A stretch of DNA of 64,000 nucleotides, from positions 62,001 through 126,000 of the forward strand of contig JAQIBS010000167.1 of assembly GCA_027858965.1 (NCBI GenBank), read 5' to 3'. The stretch comes from Kiritimatiellia bacterium. GTDB taxonomy: Bacteria; Verrucomicrobiota; Kiritimatiellia; RFP12; UBA1067. The notes beneath the pieces were generated by a model. The model was not told the DNA's origin. It saw nothing but the letters and a program-made list of their open reading frames with translations, and ran no database searches. Numbering within the stretch: the first letter of the stretch is position 1; each line of letters begins with the position of its first letter. The translations under genes and the position numbers were made by a program. Of the stretch, positions 52,028-60,811 are shown one piece after another.

Positions 52028-53030
52028 TCACTCAGCCATCTCAATACGCATCACACTGCCATTCACAACGTGGTAAATCTCCGTATGTTTACCTCGCACC
52101 GCAAGAGACACCTCAGTTGCCCCGCACTTCACCTTCAACTCTGTTTTTTCAATATCCGCCTGCCAGGGATTCGATGCCAGCACCAGCCACTCGGACTCGC
52201 TCACACGCAACTTTCTCACAAGCGGTTTTTTCGCTTTCCAAAGCACATGGACCGGCTCATCATTCATCGGCTGTGCTCTGCCGATCTTCTCCGAAAATTT
52301 CTCCACACGCTTAAGGCTGTTCATAAACAACGGCAACTTATGATAGTATAGCCCAGTTCCCTTGGGCTCCCACCCCCACAGAACCACACCCTGTGCTCCG
52401 CAGAAATATGGCAGGACTGCCATCGCCTCCACCAGATAGTCATCCAGCTCGGCGCACTTCAACTTCTTGTTGCTGTTATGATACCGCATCCAGAGATAGG
52501 CATACAATGGCTTATTTCCCTGTCCAGACAAGCGACGAAAGTTCTCCTCAACATTGGAAGCCATATAATAAATAGATCCGGGATTATCATAAAAACAGTA
52601 GATACTCGCAATAACAAAATCCACTGAGGGGTTAATATATTTCCATAGATCCGCATCGGTCTTATGCGTGCCGTCAATCTGCTGCGCATTTTTGCCTGCC
52701 ACGCCCCAGTAATCGCGTTTAAAAGGCTGTGGTCCATAGATACCGATCGGTGTCTTCGGATAAGCCTCTTTGGCCCATTGACAAGGGAGCGCATACCAAC
52801 TACCCCACTCGCGATAATAGGCATCCTTAAACTCTGCCCGATTCTTCACACCGGAAAGCTTTCGAATCTCAGGATCAGCCCATAACTTATCCAGATCCTC
52901 CTTTTAAATTAACACTCTCAATTGAATCCCACTCAGGAAGCAGCTGAACTTCTTCTGCTGCACCGCACATTACAGCCGACAATGCCAGCAAAACCATACA
53001 ACAAAATAATATCGCTAATTTTTTATTCAT
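52028..53030 (-). pseudogene. Exported protein with one-base frameshift (possible glycosidase-like barrel)
   Basis: The ATG at 53030, preceded by GAGAGGAATAGG, starts a signal peptide (MNKKLAILFCCMVLLALSAV), but the frame stops after GGSG. The main frame (DLDKLWADPEIRKLSGVKNR and onward, to 52028) has no good start of its own. Removing one A from AAAA at 52905-52902 (TTAAAAGGA) joins the two as VNLKEDLDKLW, giving about 333 residues. The body has YALPCQWAKEAYPKTPIGIY, VDFVIASIYCFYDNPGSIYY and GVVLWGWEPKGTGLYYHKLP, suggesting a barrel that acts on carbohydrate, but I cannot name the family. It follows the 1340-residue lipoprotein gene by 72 bp on the same strand. Confidence 0.7.
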
Positions 53031-53102
53031 CCTATTCCTCTCCTAAAATAAATATCATTATAGCAACTAATGCTACAGCAAAGGTAGAAGGGTCGTTCGC
53101 TA

Positions 53103-56100
53103 TTACTCAGACAGAATCATCAACGGCCACAAATGCGGTTTGTAATCGCAGTGAGATCCGGGCTCGGTTGCCAGCGATAAACCCTTTACGCCGGGCGGAA
53201 CGGTGGCATCATCACGATCATGCAGAAACAATCCGAACCCGGCGTTGACTCCCTTCCTTAAAACGATTGGTTCAATATAGCGTTGGCCAAAGGTGATTGT
53301 ATAAACATAACCTTTTCCGGTCCGTTCAAAATCACACTTGATCTTTTCAGCGGCTTCCTGCTTTGAGGCCATATTAACACCATCGGCAAGCTGATGATAC
53401 ACTTCACGCAACCGGTAAACCATTCCGGCTCCGGACCTTCCGAATCGACCTATTGAAAAATCGTAGCGATAGTCATTGTTGTCATAAGTTTTCGCATCAT
53501 TCACTCTGCCATCAGCACCGGTATCAAAATAAACCTCCAGACATCCATCATGCATATAAAGCACCTGACCTGCATTTCCCTTTTTCCAGAGTTCAGGAAA
53601 AACCAGAAATTGATTATCCTCCACTTCGACACGTAAATAAAGATTATCTTTATCCCAGGCCATCTTAAAGCTTGCTTCAAGATCACCGGGCGCACCAACT
53701 TTAATATTCATCTTTTTTCGTCCGCAATCAGCACTCTTCCCCATGTATGTTCCCCCAAAACGGTTTAACAGAGGTATGGACGGGATCTTTTCCCACTCGG
53801 GCACTCCCTTGACTTCGGGCACATAAAAATAATCCATGTTCCACTCAACATTAAACGGATCACTTGTGGCTGGTTCAATCTGGAGAATTTCATTCCAGCG
53901 ATACATTACTCCAAAATCATTTCCTGCACTCTCCGAGACAATCAGATTTTGAGCAGCATCGGGTTTAAGAGCGTAAGTCAATGATTCGCCTGCCACCGAG
54001 ATTGTACCGCTCTGCTCACCTCCAGTCAGGTTTTTCACAGAGGCGATCAGATGCCCATCCAATTCAGCCTGCACCGCAATCTGCACGGGAGCGTAACTGT
54101 CATTAGCCTGCGCACTCTGAAACGTTTCACTTAACTGCACAATATCATTCGCTTTCATCAGAAGCGGTGCCGGCGTCAGCTGAATTTTCGTGACTCCTTT
54201 GCGAGGTGCTCCGGCAAAGCGCTGATGGCCCATCAAATCAATAAACTCAACCGGCTGCCGTAATTTAACATCCAGCACAGGCCCCCTTTTGAGTCCATTT
54301 TCCACATCATGGTTCACGCACCAGATGGCCGCAATGCCTGATCCATCCTTCAGTTTAAATGCATAGCCACGCACTCCGGCCATTGGTTTAATATCGGCTA
54401 CATACTCGACATCACCCAAATGAGTGCCAAGGGTGTTAACCGCTTTGCAGAGTATTATGGGAGTAATATTTTGATCCATATACGGACTCGAAACCCAGAT
54501 ATTGGATGATTGAACATGCGGCCAATATTTAAGCATAATGATAAAAGCGCGGGCCGCTGAGCAAGCATGAATAAATTCACGATTACCAAAATCATAACTG
54601 ACTTTACCCGATTGATAAGCGTCGTATGACGTATCAGCACCCCATGCAGGGATATAGGTTTCTGGCTTATTGAACATCTCCGAGTAGTGAATTGGTGTTT
54701 CTTCGCCATATCCGTAACGCTTCATTTGTGCGATTAAACGGGAGGACTCTTCATCCAGATCATTCCTCCCCAACGTCCCCTTATCAATATTGCCATAAGG
54801 ATGTACAGCGATGGCATCATATTTAAAGTTGTGTTTACGGGCCGTCTTAAGGTATCCCTCAATAGCATCATAGCCACGCAGAAGAGAGTACCCGGAAGTT
54901 CCATGAGTCGGTAATATACAAGCCTTGGAATTGGCTCTTTTAACTCCTTTTGCAGTTGCATACTGCGCTTTAAAGTACTCATCAAATTTTTGATCACGGA
55001 TAAGAGCGGAACCCTCCTCTTCATTACCAAAAGCCCATCCGGTGTAAAGTTCCGGATACCATTGACCCGCTTTAAAGGCAACTTCTTCAATGTGCTTCTC
55101 CATCTCAGGTGTAATGGACGTCCACTCTCTCGACTTGCGCAAATCAGGATCCTGGCCAGCCACCGAATTGACCGTATTGGCAATACCATATTTAATTTCC
55201 ATCTCCGGTTTAACCGTTTCCCGATCCACCTGGCAACCCCAGCTCGTTGATCCGAAACCCCATGCCACCATCTTTTGCGCCAGCTCTTCGCCTCGGGAAA
55301 TGCGGGCATACCCTCCCAGCGTTCCGAATATTTTCCGGGTGGCATGGCTATTGGTCAGCGGAGTCATGATAAACAGACGGTAGTAATCGGAGTAAGGTTC
55401 AAATCCAGGAACTTCACACTCGGTCCTGAAAACAAATATTCCTTCGCCGAATTTCACCGCATCCAGAGGCAGGGGAATTTTCTGAGTGCCGTCAGCCCCT
55501 AATGTCACCGCAAAGCTCTCTGCATACACAACCTCCCGGTAGGCATTTTTAGCCGTGATACACACAGTCCCTTTTGTCCCGGGCACACCGGTGAAGGTAA
55601 AGGCGGCATTGATCGGCACTCCTTTGACAATCGAATTATCCTTATCGGAGGTAGATAACATTCCATCCAGAGGCACGCACACAAACGGAGATGGCTGACT
55701 ACCCTCCTCAATCTGAATCCCATCAATCAGGGTATCATTACCACCGGATACAACCAGCGACAAACCGCCTGCATCCATCGTAAAGGTGCGGGAGTAACGC
55801 TCCCATTCTGTTGTGATCTTAAACTTACAATCCGGGTTGTCATTATCGCCGAACAGAGTTCCATATTTACCTCTGAATTTTCCGCCACTGGCCGCACTCG
55901 CCAATGCGATACTCAGATGGCTCTCCTGAGGCGCTTTGGCATAAAAAGAGAGAGTATAGACTTTGCCTTTATCCAGCGACATCGGAAAACTCCGCATCGA
56001 AGGCGCGCCCTGCTGGGTATTGCGCAGGATCAGGGCATTTTTTCCGAACTTACCCTGAGGCACAATATCATAACGGGGCAGAGGATCAGGTGTATATCGG

Positions 56101-57125
56101 GCACCGCCACCACACCAGCGCCAATAGCGCAATCCCTGCTCAAAGCTGGGGTTCGGCATCAGGTTGCCTATGCTCGGGAGAGGCACATGAAGCCCATCTG
56201 TTTTCCAGAAATCAATGCCGCCCACCGACGGCGGCGCATTGTGCTGCGGCAGCTCCGCCTCACCCAGATCAATAACGACCCGGCCTGAGACCCGCCGTCC
56301 GGGGTAACTTGTGCGATAAAGCAAGTTGTACCGCTCTTTACCGGCCACCTTCGGAACATAGATGCTCTCGGTAAATCCACCCGTCAGATCACCCATATCA
56401 AGGGTATAGCCCTTTAACGGGTCTAAGGTGTTGTATGCAATATTTCCAGAGCCGGATGTATGCACCCCTTTAGAGTCAATCAGCTCTTCACGGGTGGCCT
56501 CTTTAAAAGCCTTGTCACCGCAGACCAGCTTCTTTCCTTTATGCAGCATGGGGGCAAACCACAACTGCGCCGAAAAATTGACAGTGGAACTATCCAGTTC
56601 TTTTTGAGGCACCCCCAGATTCCAGAGCAGCTCCACCTTGCTCTGCTTCAATGATTTCAGGGTATAACTAAAAACTGCACGTTTGCCAGCCGGGGTCAGA
56701 TAGGGCTTATGATAACTTACGATATGAGTTGCCTCATCAATTTTCAGAGTTGCGGGATCACCATCGATCTCCTTAAAGGGATAACCAAATCCGCCATCTT
56801 TAAACGACCCCCACCACATGAACCTCCCCACTTGTTTATTATCGATATAAATCGCAACTGACTGATCCTGGTCCGGTCGATTGACTCCCCCGACCCGGCG
56901 CACCTCAACCGATTTGTTTCCGACGATAAAAGCAGGCTGTTCATAAAGACTCTCCTTCCATGTGAAGCTGTTAACCAGCAATACAGGATCCTGACGGGCA
57001 GCCCCCTGACTTTCCAGAAACGGTTCAGGATTTGGCAACAACGCATATGGAGGCAGCTCTTTAACATCACACCCACAGAACAGCAAACATAACGGCACTA
57101 AAATAAGTAAATTTTTCTTTTGCAC
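53103..57125 (-). CDS. Multidomain lipoprotein, glycosidase candidate of clan GH-A type
   Basis: A 1340-residue protein with a lipoprotein signal (LVPLCLLFCGC, Cys19). An N-terminal beta region (about 50-300) precedes a CBM4/9-like jelly roll opening MPNPSFEQGLRYWRW near 320. Residues about 600-930 look like a TIM barrel: YTGWAFGNEEEG near 695-706 gives an Asn-Glu acid/base pair and IHYSEMFNKPETYIP near 811-825 a candidate nucleophile. Immunoglobulin-like strands and a CBM9-like domain (AWDKDNLYLRVEVEDNQF near 1205-1222) end the protein. It would sit on the outer membrane facing outward or the periplasm and cut a polysaccharide. No named GH family is recognised with certainty. The frameshifted gene at 52028 follows it. 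Confidence 0.75.
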   Translation of the reverse strand: MQKKNLLILVPLCLLFCGCDVKELPPYALLPNPEPFLESQGAARQDPVLLVNSFTWKESLYEQPAFIVGNKSVEVRRVGGVNRPDQDQSVAIYIDNKQVGRFMWWGSFKDGGFGYPFKEIDGDPATLKIDEATHIVSYHKPYLTPAGKRAVFSYTLKSLKQSKVELLWNLGVPQKELDSSTVNFSAQLWFAPMLHKGKKLVCGDKAFKEATREELIDSKGVHTSGSGNIAYNTLDPLKGYTLDMGDLTGGFTESIYVPKVAGKERYNLLYRTSYPGRRVSGRVVIDLGEAELPQHNAPPSVGGIDFWKTDGLHVPLPSIGNLMPNPSFEQGLRYWRWCGGGARYTPDPLPRYDIVPQGKFGKNALILRNTQQGAPSMRSFPMSLDKGKVYTLSFYAKAPQESHLSIALASAASGGKFRGKYGTLFGDNDNPDCKFKITTEWERYSRTFTMDAGGLSLVVSGGNDTLIDGIQIEEGSQPSPFVCVPLDGMLSTSDKDNSIVKGVPINAAFTFTGVPGTKGTVCITAKNAYREVVYAESFAVTLGADGTQKIPLPLDAVKFGEGIFVFRTECEVPGFEPYSDYYRLFIMTPLTNSHATRKIFGTLGGYARISRGEELAQKMVAWGFGSTSWGCQVDRETVKPEMEIKYGIANTVNSVAGQDPDLRKSREWTSITPEMEKHIEEVAFKAGQWYPELYTGWAFGNEEEGSALIRDQKFDEYFKAQYATAKGVKRANSKACILPTHGTSGYSLLRGYDAIEGYLKTARKHNFKYDAIAVHPYGNIDKGTLGRNDLDEESSRLIAQMKRYGYGEETPIHYSEMFNKPETYIPAWGADTSYDAYQSGKVSYDFGNREFIHACSAARAFIIMLKYWPHVQSSNIWVSSPYMDQNITPIILCKAVNTLGTHLGDVEYVADIKPMAGVRGYAFKLKDGSGIAAIWCVNHDVENGLKRGPVLDVKLRQPVEFIDLMGHQRFAGAPRKGVTKIQLTPAPLLMKANDIVQLSETFQSAQANDSYAPVQIAVQAELDGHLIASVKNLTGGEQSGTISVAGESLTYALKPDAAQNLIVSESAGNDFGVMYRWNEILQIEPATSDPFNVEWNMDYFYVPEVKGVPEWEKIPSIPLLNRFGGTYMGKSADCGRKKMNIKVGAPGDLEASFKMAWDKDNLYLRVEVEDNQFLVFPELWKKGNAGQVLYMHDGCLEVYFDTGADGRVNDAKTYDNNDYRYDFSIGRFGRSGAGMVYRLREVYHQLADGVNMASKQEAAEKIKCDFERTGKGYVYTITFGQRYIEPIVLRKGVNAGFGLFLHDRDDATVPPGVKGLSLATEPGSHCDYKPHLWPLMILSE

Positions 57126-57439
57126 TCAATCTCCTGATTTATGATTCAACCTTACTTCATTTTACTCCCATACCCTCTTTTAGTCCACCTCTACTTAGCC
57201 ATAACATTGACCTCATAACTTATGCGGAATAAAAACTCTTGGTTACAGAATATAAAAATAACCAACACATCCCGCACCTGTTATGGAGGGTCCCAGGCCC
57301 TGAAACCGGCGGACGGTGAGCCACCGTCCCTCCAGGTTTGCCATGAAAAAAGCAGTTGAAATATAAGTTACTCACTTTACACAAAAAAACTCAGCTGAAA
57401 ATTCCAGCTGAGTTTTTTTTCTTATGCAGTTTAACTGCA
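57126..57439. other. Intergenic region with hairpin repeat
   Basis: 314 bp. GGAGGGTCCCAGGCCC then GGACGGTG-AGC-CACCGTCC (57311-57329, perfect 8-bp arms) and CCCTCCAGGTTT belong to the repeat also seen at 45142. A terminator is at 57383-57419. No gene is seen. Confidence 0.65.
57383..57419. terminator. Bidirectional intrinsic terminator
   Basis: AAAAAAACTCAGCTG (57383-57397), loop AAAATTC, CAGCTGAGTTTTTTT (57405-57419): perfect 15-bp arms with A- and T-runs. On the minus strand it terminates the SMP-30-like gene that ends at 57440. Confidence 0.92.
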
Positions 57440-58513
57440 TCAGTCGAGTTCAATCACCGAAATCGTATAAGTATCGTCGGCAGTGTTGGGGCCGAAGGTG
57501 AGATCGATGTTGGAGACATAAACCTTGTTGCCGAATTTAATGCACTCAGAAGGAGCATCCAGCTCACCATTCACGCCGTCACATGCGGCATTTTTTGCAA
57601 CCAGCATCGATTTTCCCCTCTTAACGCAAACTTTAACGACAGCACAGCCGATAAAGTCAGCAAGCCAGATAAAGCCTTCGCCATCATAATGCATGCCGTC
57701 AATACTCTCAGCGCAATCAACCTTGGCAAAGAGCTTGCCAGCCTGCACCTTGCCGGCCTCACAGAAGCAGACTTTCCAGATCTCTTTGTCGCCAAAGTTG
57801 GCCACATACATGTTGCCCTCACCATCAAAGCAGAGTCCATTAGCTCCTACAGGATACTTGCCCTCGGTCTCCATGGTGAAAATCACATGGGGATCTTTAG
57901 CACTGCCATCAACCTTAACCGGGGCATCCGCTTTCAACTCAGCCAACTTAAACTGATACGTTCCACTGACCAAAGGAACGGCCTCGCCAAAAGTAGTTTC
58001 ATTCACAAAAATACTGTCGCCCTTGGCAGCGATACCATTAGCGGCATGCAAACCAGTTGCAACCACCTCAACGCCTGTGGCTTTGCCGTCTTTCATTACA
58101 ACGCGCAGTATGCGTGATTTACCATATCCCTGGCCACCCAGATTCTGATTGTCAGAAACGTACAGGTTGCCGTCAGAGGCGAATACCAGACCGAGAGCAC
58201 TGACAATCTTTGTCTCAGGACTTACAGGCAGATCTATGACCTTCTCAAGTTTATTATCAGCTGTGATCTTCACAATGCAGCTGGGAGCATCCTGTGCCAC
58301 GTTGTTGATAGTCAGCCAGATCTGTCCATCCTTAATAGTCATGCCATCAGGGTTTTTATATTCAGAGGGAAGTTTGACGGCAAGTTTCGGTGTCTTGAGA
58401 GCAACGCAAGCGCAACCGCTCGGGCAGCAGCTCTTTTGCTCGCCACCCTTGGGCTCACAACCAGAGATCGCGATAATGCCAACACCAATAAACACAGTTA
58501 ATATTTTATTCAT
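57440..58513 (-). CDS. SMP-30/gluconolactonase-like beta-propeller lipoprotein
   Basis: A 357-residue protein with a lipoprotein signal (MNKILTVFIGVGIIAISGC, Cys19). The mature part is a beta-propeller of the SMP-30/NHL type: NPDGMTIKDGQIWLTINN, VFASDGNLYVSDNQN, GLCFDGEGNMYVANFGD and GMHYDGEGFIWLADFIG are successive blades with the DGxxxVxD/N pattern. A cysteine-rich linker (KSCCPSGCACV) follows the anchor, and further cysteines (VCFCEAG, GCAVVKVCVK) are unusual for the family. It may hydrolyse a sugar lactone or only bind a ligand. Single gene with its own terminator downstream. Confidence 0.8.
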   Translation of the reverse strand: MNKILTVFIGVGIIAISGCEPKGGEQKSCCPSGCACVALKTPKLAVKLPSEYKNPDGMTIKDGQIWLTINNVAQDAPSCIVKITADNKLEKVIDLPVSPETKIVSALGLVFASDGNLYVSDNQNLGGQGYGKSRILRVVMKDGKATGVEVVATGLHAANGIAAKGDSIFVNETTFGEAVPLVSGTYQFKLAELKADAPVKVDGSAKDPHVIFTMETEGKYPVGANGLCFDGEGNMYVANFGDKEIWKVCFCEAGKVQAGKLFAKVDCAESIDGMHYDGEGFIWLADFIGCAVVKVCVKRGKSMLVAKNAACDGVNGELDAPSECIKFGNKVYVSNIDLTFGPNTADDTYTISVIELD

Positions 58514-58587
58514 TTTAATTTTCCTGTTAATTGCTTATTGCTCAACTTCTGTCATAAAAAAACAAGAAATTGAAAAATCAGCTATGT

Positions 58588-58666
58588 GCTTGTAGCGGGT
58601 AGTCTGTAGCTGGTAGCAAAAATTACAGAGCAACCTACAAGCTACGAGCCACAAGCTACAAGCTAG
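58588..58666. repeat. TAGCTGGTAG-type intergenic repeat
   Basis: TGCTTGTAGCGGGTAGTCTG and TAGCTGGTAGC, then the inverted words CTACAAGCTACGAGCC and ACAAGCTACAAGCTAG. Same family as 17057 and 35010; the halves can pair. Confidence 0.7.
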
Positions 58667-58740
58667 ATTGCGGGTAGATCCCGCTTTGGTTTTTTTTTGA
58701 TAAGGCCAGTTAATTTTTATGGCACGAAACACTCTTCGCA

Positions 58741-60657
58741 TCACTTCAGTTCAAGATTGTACGGAATTTCAATTCTATATTTCTGGTTGATTTTGAGCAT
58801 CTCGGCAAAAGTCTGCTGATGCGGTTTGATGGAGTACTCACCTACAAGATAAAACATCTTCTGTCTGGCCCAATGTTGCTTCAGAAGAGCTGAGCCCGGT
58901 TTTGCATACTGTTTTATGTTCAGTCTGAATATAGAGTCATACCCCTTACCAGCGGCAAGTCCACGCACCTGCAAAACAAGTTCCTCTGTCCCATCAGGAC
59001 AAATACCTGTTAATTCAAGCTGTTGATCTTTGTAGAGATTGCATGTGCTACGAGGATATATTTCACTGTGAGAGGCAGAGTCAAACACAACTGATATATC
59101 ACCCAAAACCGGATTACGAATGCCATTATAAACAGTTGCCATTGACTTAGGAATATCCCATCGGTTACCATTTAGAATATAGGCTTTACCACGGTTGCAA
59201 TATGTCAGCATATCCAACAGGTAATCGTTGGCCTTCTTATGTGTGCCATACATATAGACCGACATCAATCCGCTGTTCAACTCAGAAAAGGCACCAATGA
59301 TATTTGCGCTGCCGGTTAAACCAATGGTCGGTTTCCCATCGGTAACCACAAAGGCAATCATAGGACGCATAGGGTCGCGTTCAAGTTTCATTACGGAACT
59401 CAGAGAACCAAAGACATCAGTCTGGCCAAAGGAACGCATGTTAGAGATAAAACTCATTGCTTTCTTACAGTTCTCCGGCGTTACGGCAATCCACCCAGGA
59501 AAACATCTCTCAAATGTATCGCGGAAGCCAATAACATTAAAGCGGTCCGAAGAATTCATAGTTGATATGGCAGAGATCAGAGCCTTACGACAGAAGCTAA
59601 GACGCTCCTCAGTCATAGACCCGGAGACATCCTGAATCCAGAGAATATCCTTGGCAATAACCGAAACCGGTTTATCAGGCCGTGGTTGAATTCCAATCCG
59701 GAAATAAAGTTTACCTGGCTCCTTAGGATCACGATAAGTTTCCAGACCAATGGCCAACAGATCATCAATGGAACTATATTCAACATTCTGTTCGATAGCC
59801 TCAATTTTTTCACGCACTTTTTTTGTCAGTTTTTCTTCAACTGTAGCTGGAGGCAGAGAGGGCGCTGCGGCAGGAGGTTTCGGTTTAATAATTCCGGGTT
59901 TTCCCTTATCGGAACTAACGCGTTTATCACCGGGTTTATCTGCAAATTTATTCTTTGTTGCAGCTCCGGTAGCGCCTTCAGGAACTGAGGGGGCGGCAAT
60001 CGCAGGTTTAACAAAAGTTCCTTTAACAATCTCCGTATCAAAAACTTCCGCAGCTTTAAGCGGCTTCGGTGGTTCAAGATTTTTGCCGAATTTCCGTCCA
60101 GCCAGATCAATTGAAGGAACAATATCCGGTGCATCCTGAATACGCTCTATCATTGGGATTTCACGACGCGGAAGGGCGGCAACCTCATCCTGTACAGTAC
60201 GATCAAAGATCTGATTTATCTCCTGACGCGGCATCCAGGGAGTTGTGTCAACATTCTCAACACTGGTTTCATTCAAATCGGGAACCCCGGGAGAGAGAGC
60301 CTCACGCGGAATAGGAGGTGGTGCTGTTAAAGCAGGGCTGGCTTCCTGAAAGAGCGACTCAACCCGGTCACTGACCTCAATAGGGCCACGACTGGGAGTA
60401 TCGCGTTCACCGGGCACCTTATCCATAATACGCATAGGATCAGTACTGAGAGTGTCAACCCGCATCGGCGGCACTTTATCCGGCATCATCCACTCACGGG
60501 TCCTCTGCGTAACCCGCGTTAACCCGCCAAAGTTCCAGTCACCACAAAAATAAATAAACACCACATGAATACAAATGGAGAACAAAATTGCCATTCCCGC
60601 CAATGCCCAGTGATGGTCGCTCTGCTGGCGACGATAATCGAATCCATTTGGAATCAT
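58741..60657 (-). CDS. Membrane-anchored proline-rich vWA protein, TonB/TolA-like build
   Basis: A 638-residue protein. One membrane helix near the N-terminus (ALAGMAILFSICIHVVFIYF, 19-38) follows a short cytoplasmic stretch. A long Pro/Glu/Lys-rich region (about 60-275, with IKPKPPAAAPSLPPA) can span the periplasm, a coiled part (TVEEKLTKKVREKIEAIEQ) follows, and a von Willebrand A domain begins near 335 with the MIDAS motif DVSGSM (343-348). The C-terminus is a beta domain. It is the fourth gene in a run with exbB/tolQ, exbD/tolR and a TPR gene, where TonB or TolA would be expected. The topology agrees, but no TonB C-terminal domain is present; a vWA domain takes its place. It probably couples proton flow to a protein in the envelope. 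The 154-bp gap before it contains a C10 tract. Confidence 0.82.
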   Translation of the reverse strand: MIPNGFDYRRQQSDHHWALAGMAILFSICIHVVFIYFCGDWNFGGLTRVTQRTREWMMPDKVPPMRVDTLSTDPMRIMDKVPGERDTPSRGPIEVSDRVESLFQEASPALTAPPPIPREALSPGVPDLNETSVENVDTTPWMPRQEINQIFDRTVQDEVAALPRREIPMIERIQDAPDIVPSIDLAGRKFGKNLEPPKPLKAAEVFDTEIVKGTFVKPAIAAPSVPEGATGAATKNKFADKPGDKRVSSDKGKPGIIKPKPPAAAPSLPPATVEEKLTKKVREKIEAIEQNVEYSSIDDLLAIGLETYRDPKEPGKLYFRIGIQPRPDKPVSVIAKDILWIQDVSGSMTEERLSFCRKALISAISTMNSSDRFNVIGFRDTFERCFPGWIAVTPENCKKAMSFISNMRSFGQTDVFGSLSSVMKLERDPMRPMIAFVVTDGKPTIGLTGSANIIGAFSELNSGLMSVYMYGTHKKANDYLLDMLTYCNRGKAYILNGNRWDIPKSMATVYNGIRNPVLGDISVVFDSASHSEIYPRSTCNLYKDQQLELTGICPDGTEELVLQVRGLAAGKGYDSIFRLNIKQYAKPGSALLKQHWARQKMFYLVGEYSIKPHQQTFAEMLKINQKYRIEIPYNLELK

Positions 60658-60691
60658 ACGTTACCCATCCTCCCCAGTACAAAACCGAGGT

Positions 60692-60720
60692 TCAATATCC
60701 AATATTCAATATTCAAATCC
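60692..60720. repeat. AATATTCAATATT word repeat
   Basis: AATATCCAATATTCAATATTC with variants (TTCAAATCCAAAATTC), a low-complexity word repeat of 9-11 bp periodicity in the gap between the TPR and vWA genes. Confidence 0.7.
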
Positions 60721-60775
60721 AAAATTCCCATTCGGTTCAGAAAACCGATTTTAAAATAATTTCCATGGCACATTG

Positions 60776-60785
60776 CCCCCCCCCC
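60776..60785. repeat. Homopolymer C10
   Basis: Ten C on the + strand (ten G on the coding strand) 27 bp after the TPR gene stop and 119 bp before the vWA start. Such tracts are prone to slippage in replication and in sequencing. Confidence 0.9.
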
Positions 60786-60811
60786 ACACAATTCACAGCA
60801 ATGGTCAGGCC

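Noticed and set aside
55396-55406. GGTTCAAATCC, like a tRNA T-loop
   Set aside because: No acceptor stem or anticodon arm can be formed around it, and it is inside the coding region of the 1340-residue protein.
57356-58117. 253-codon open frame on the + strand
   Set aside because: Antisense to the SMP-30-like lipoprotein gene; it starts within a terminator and has no ribosome binding site.
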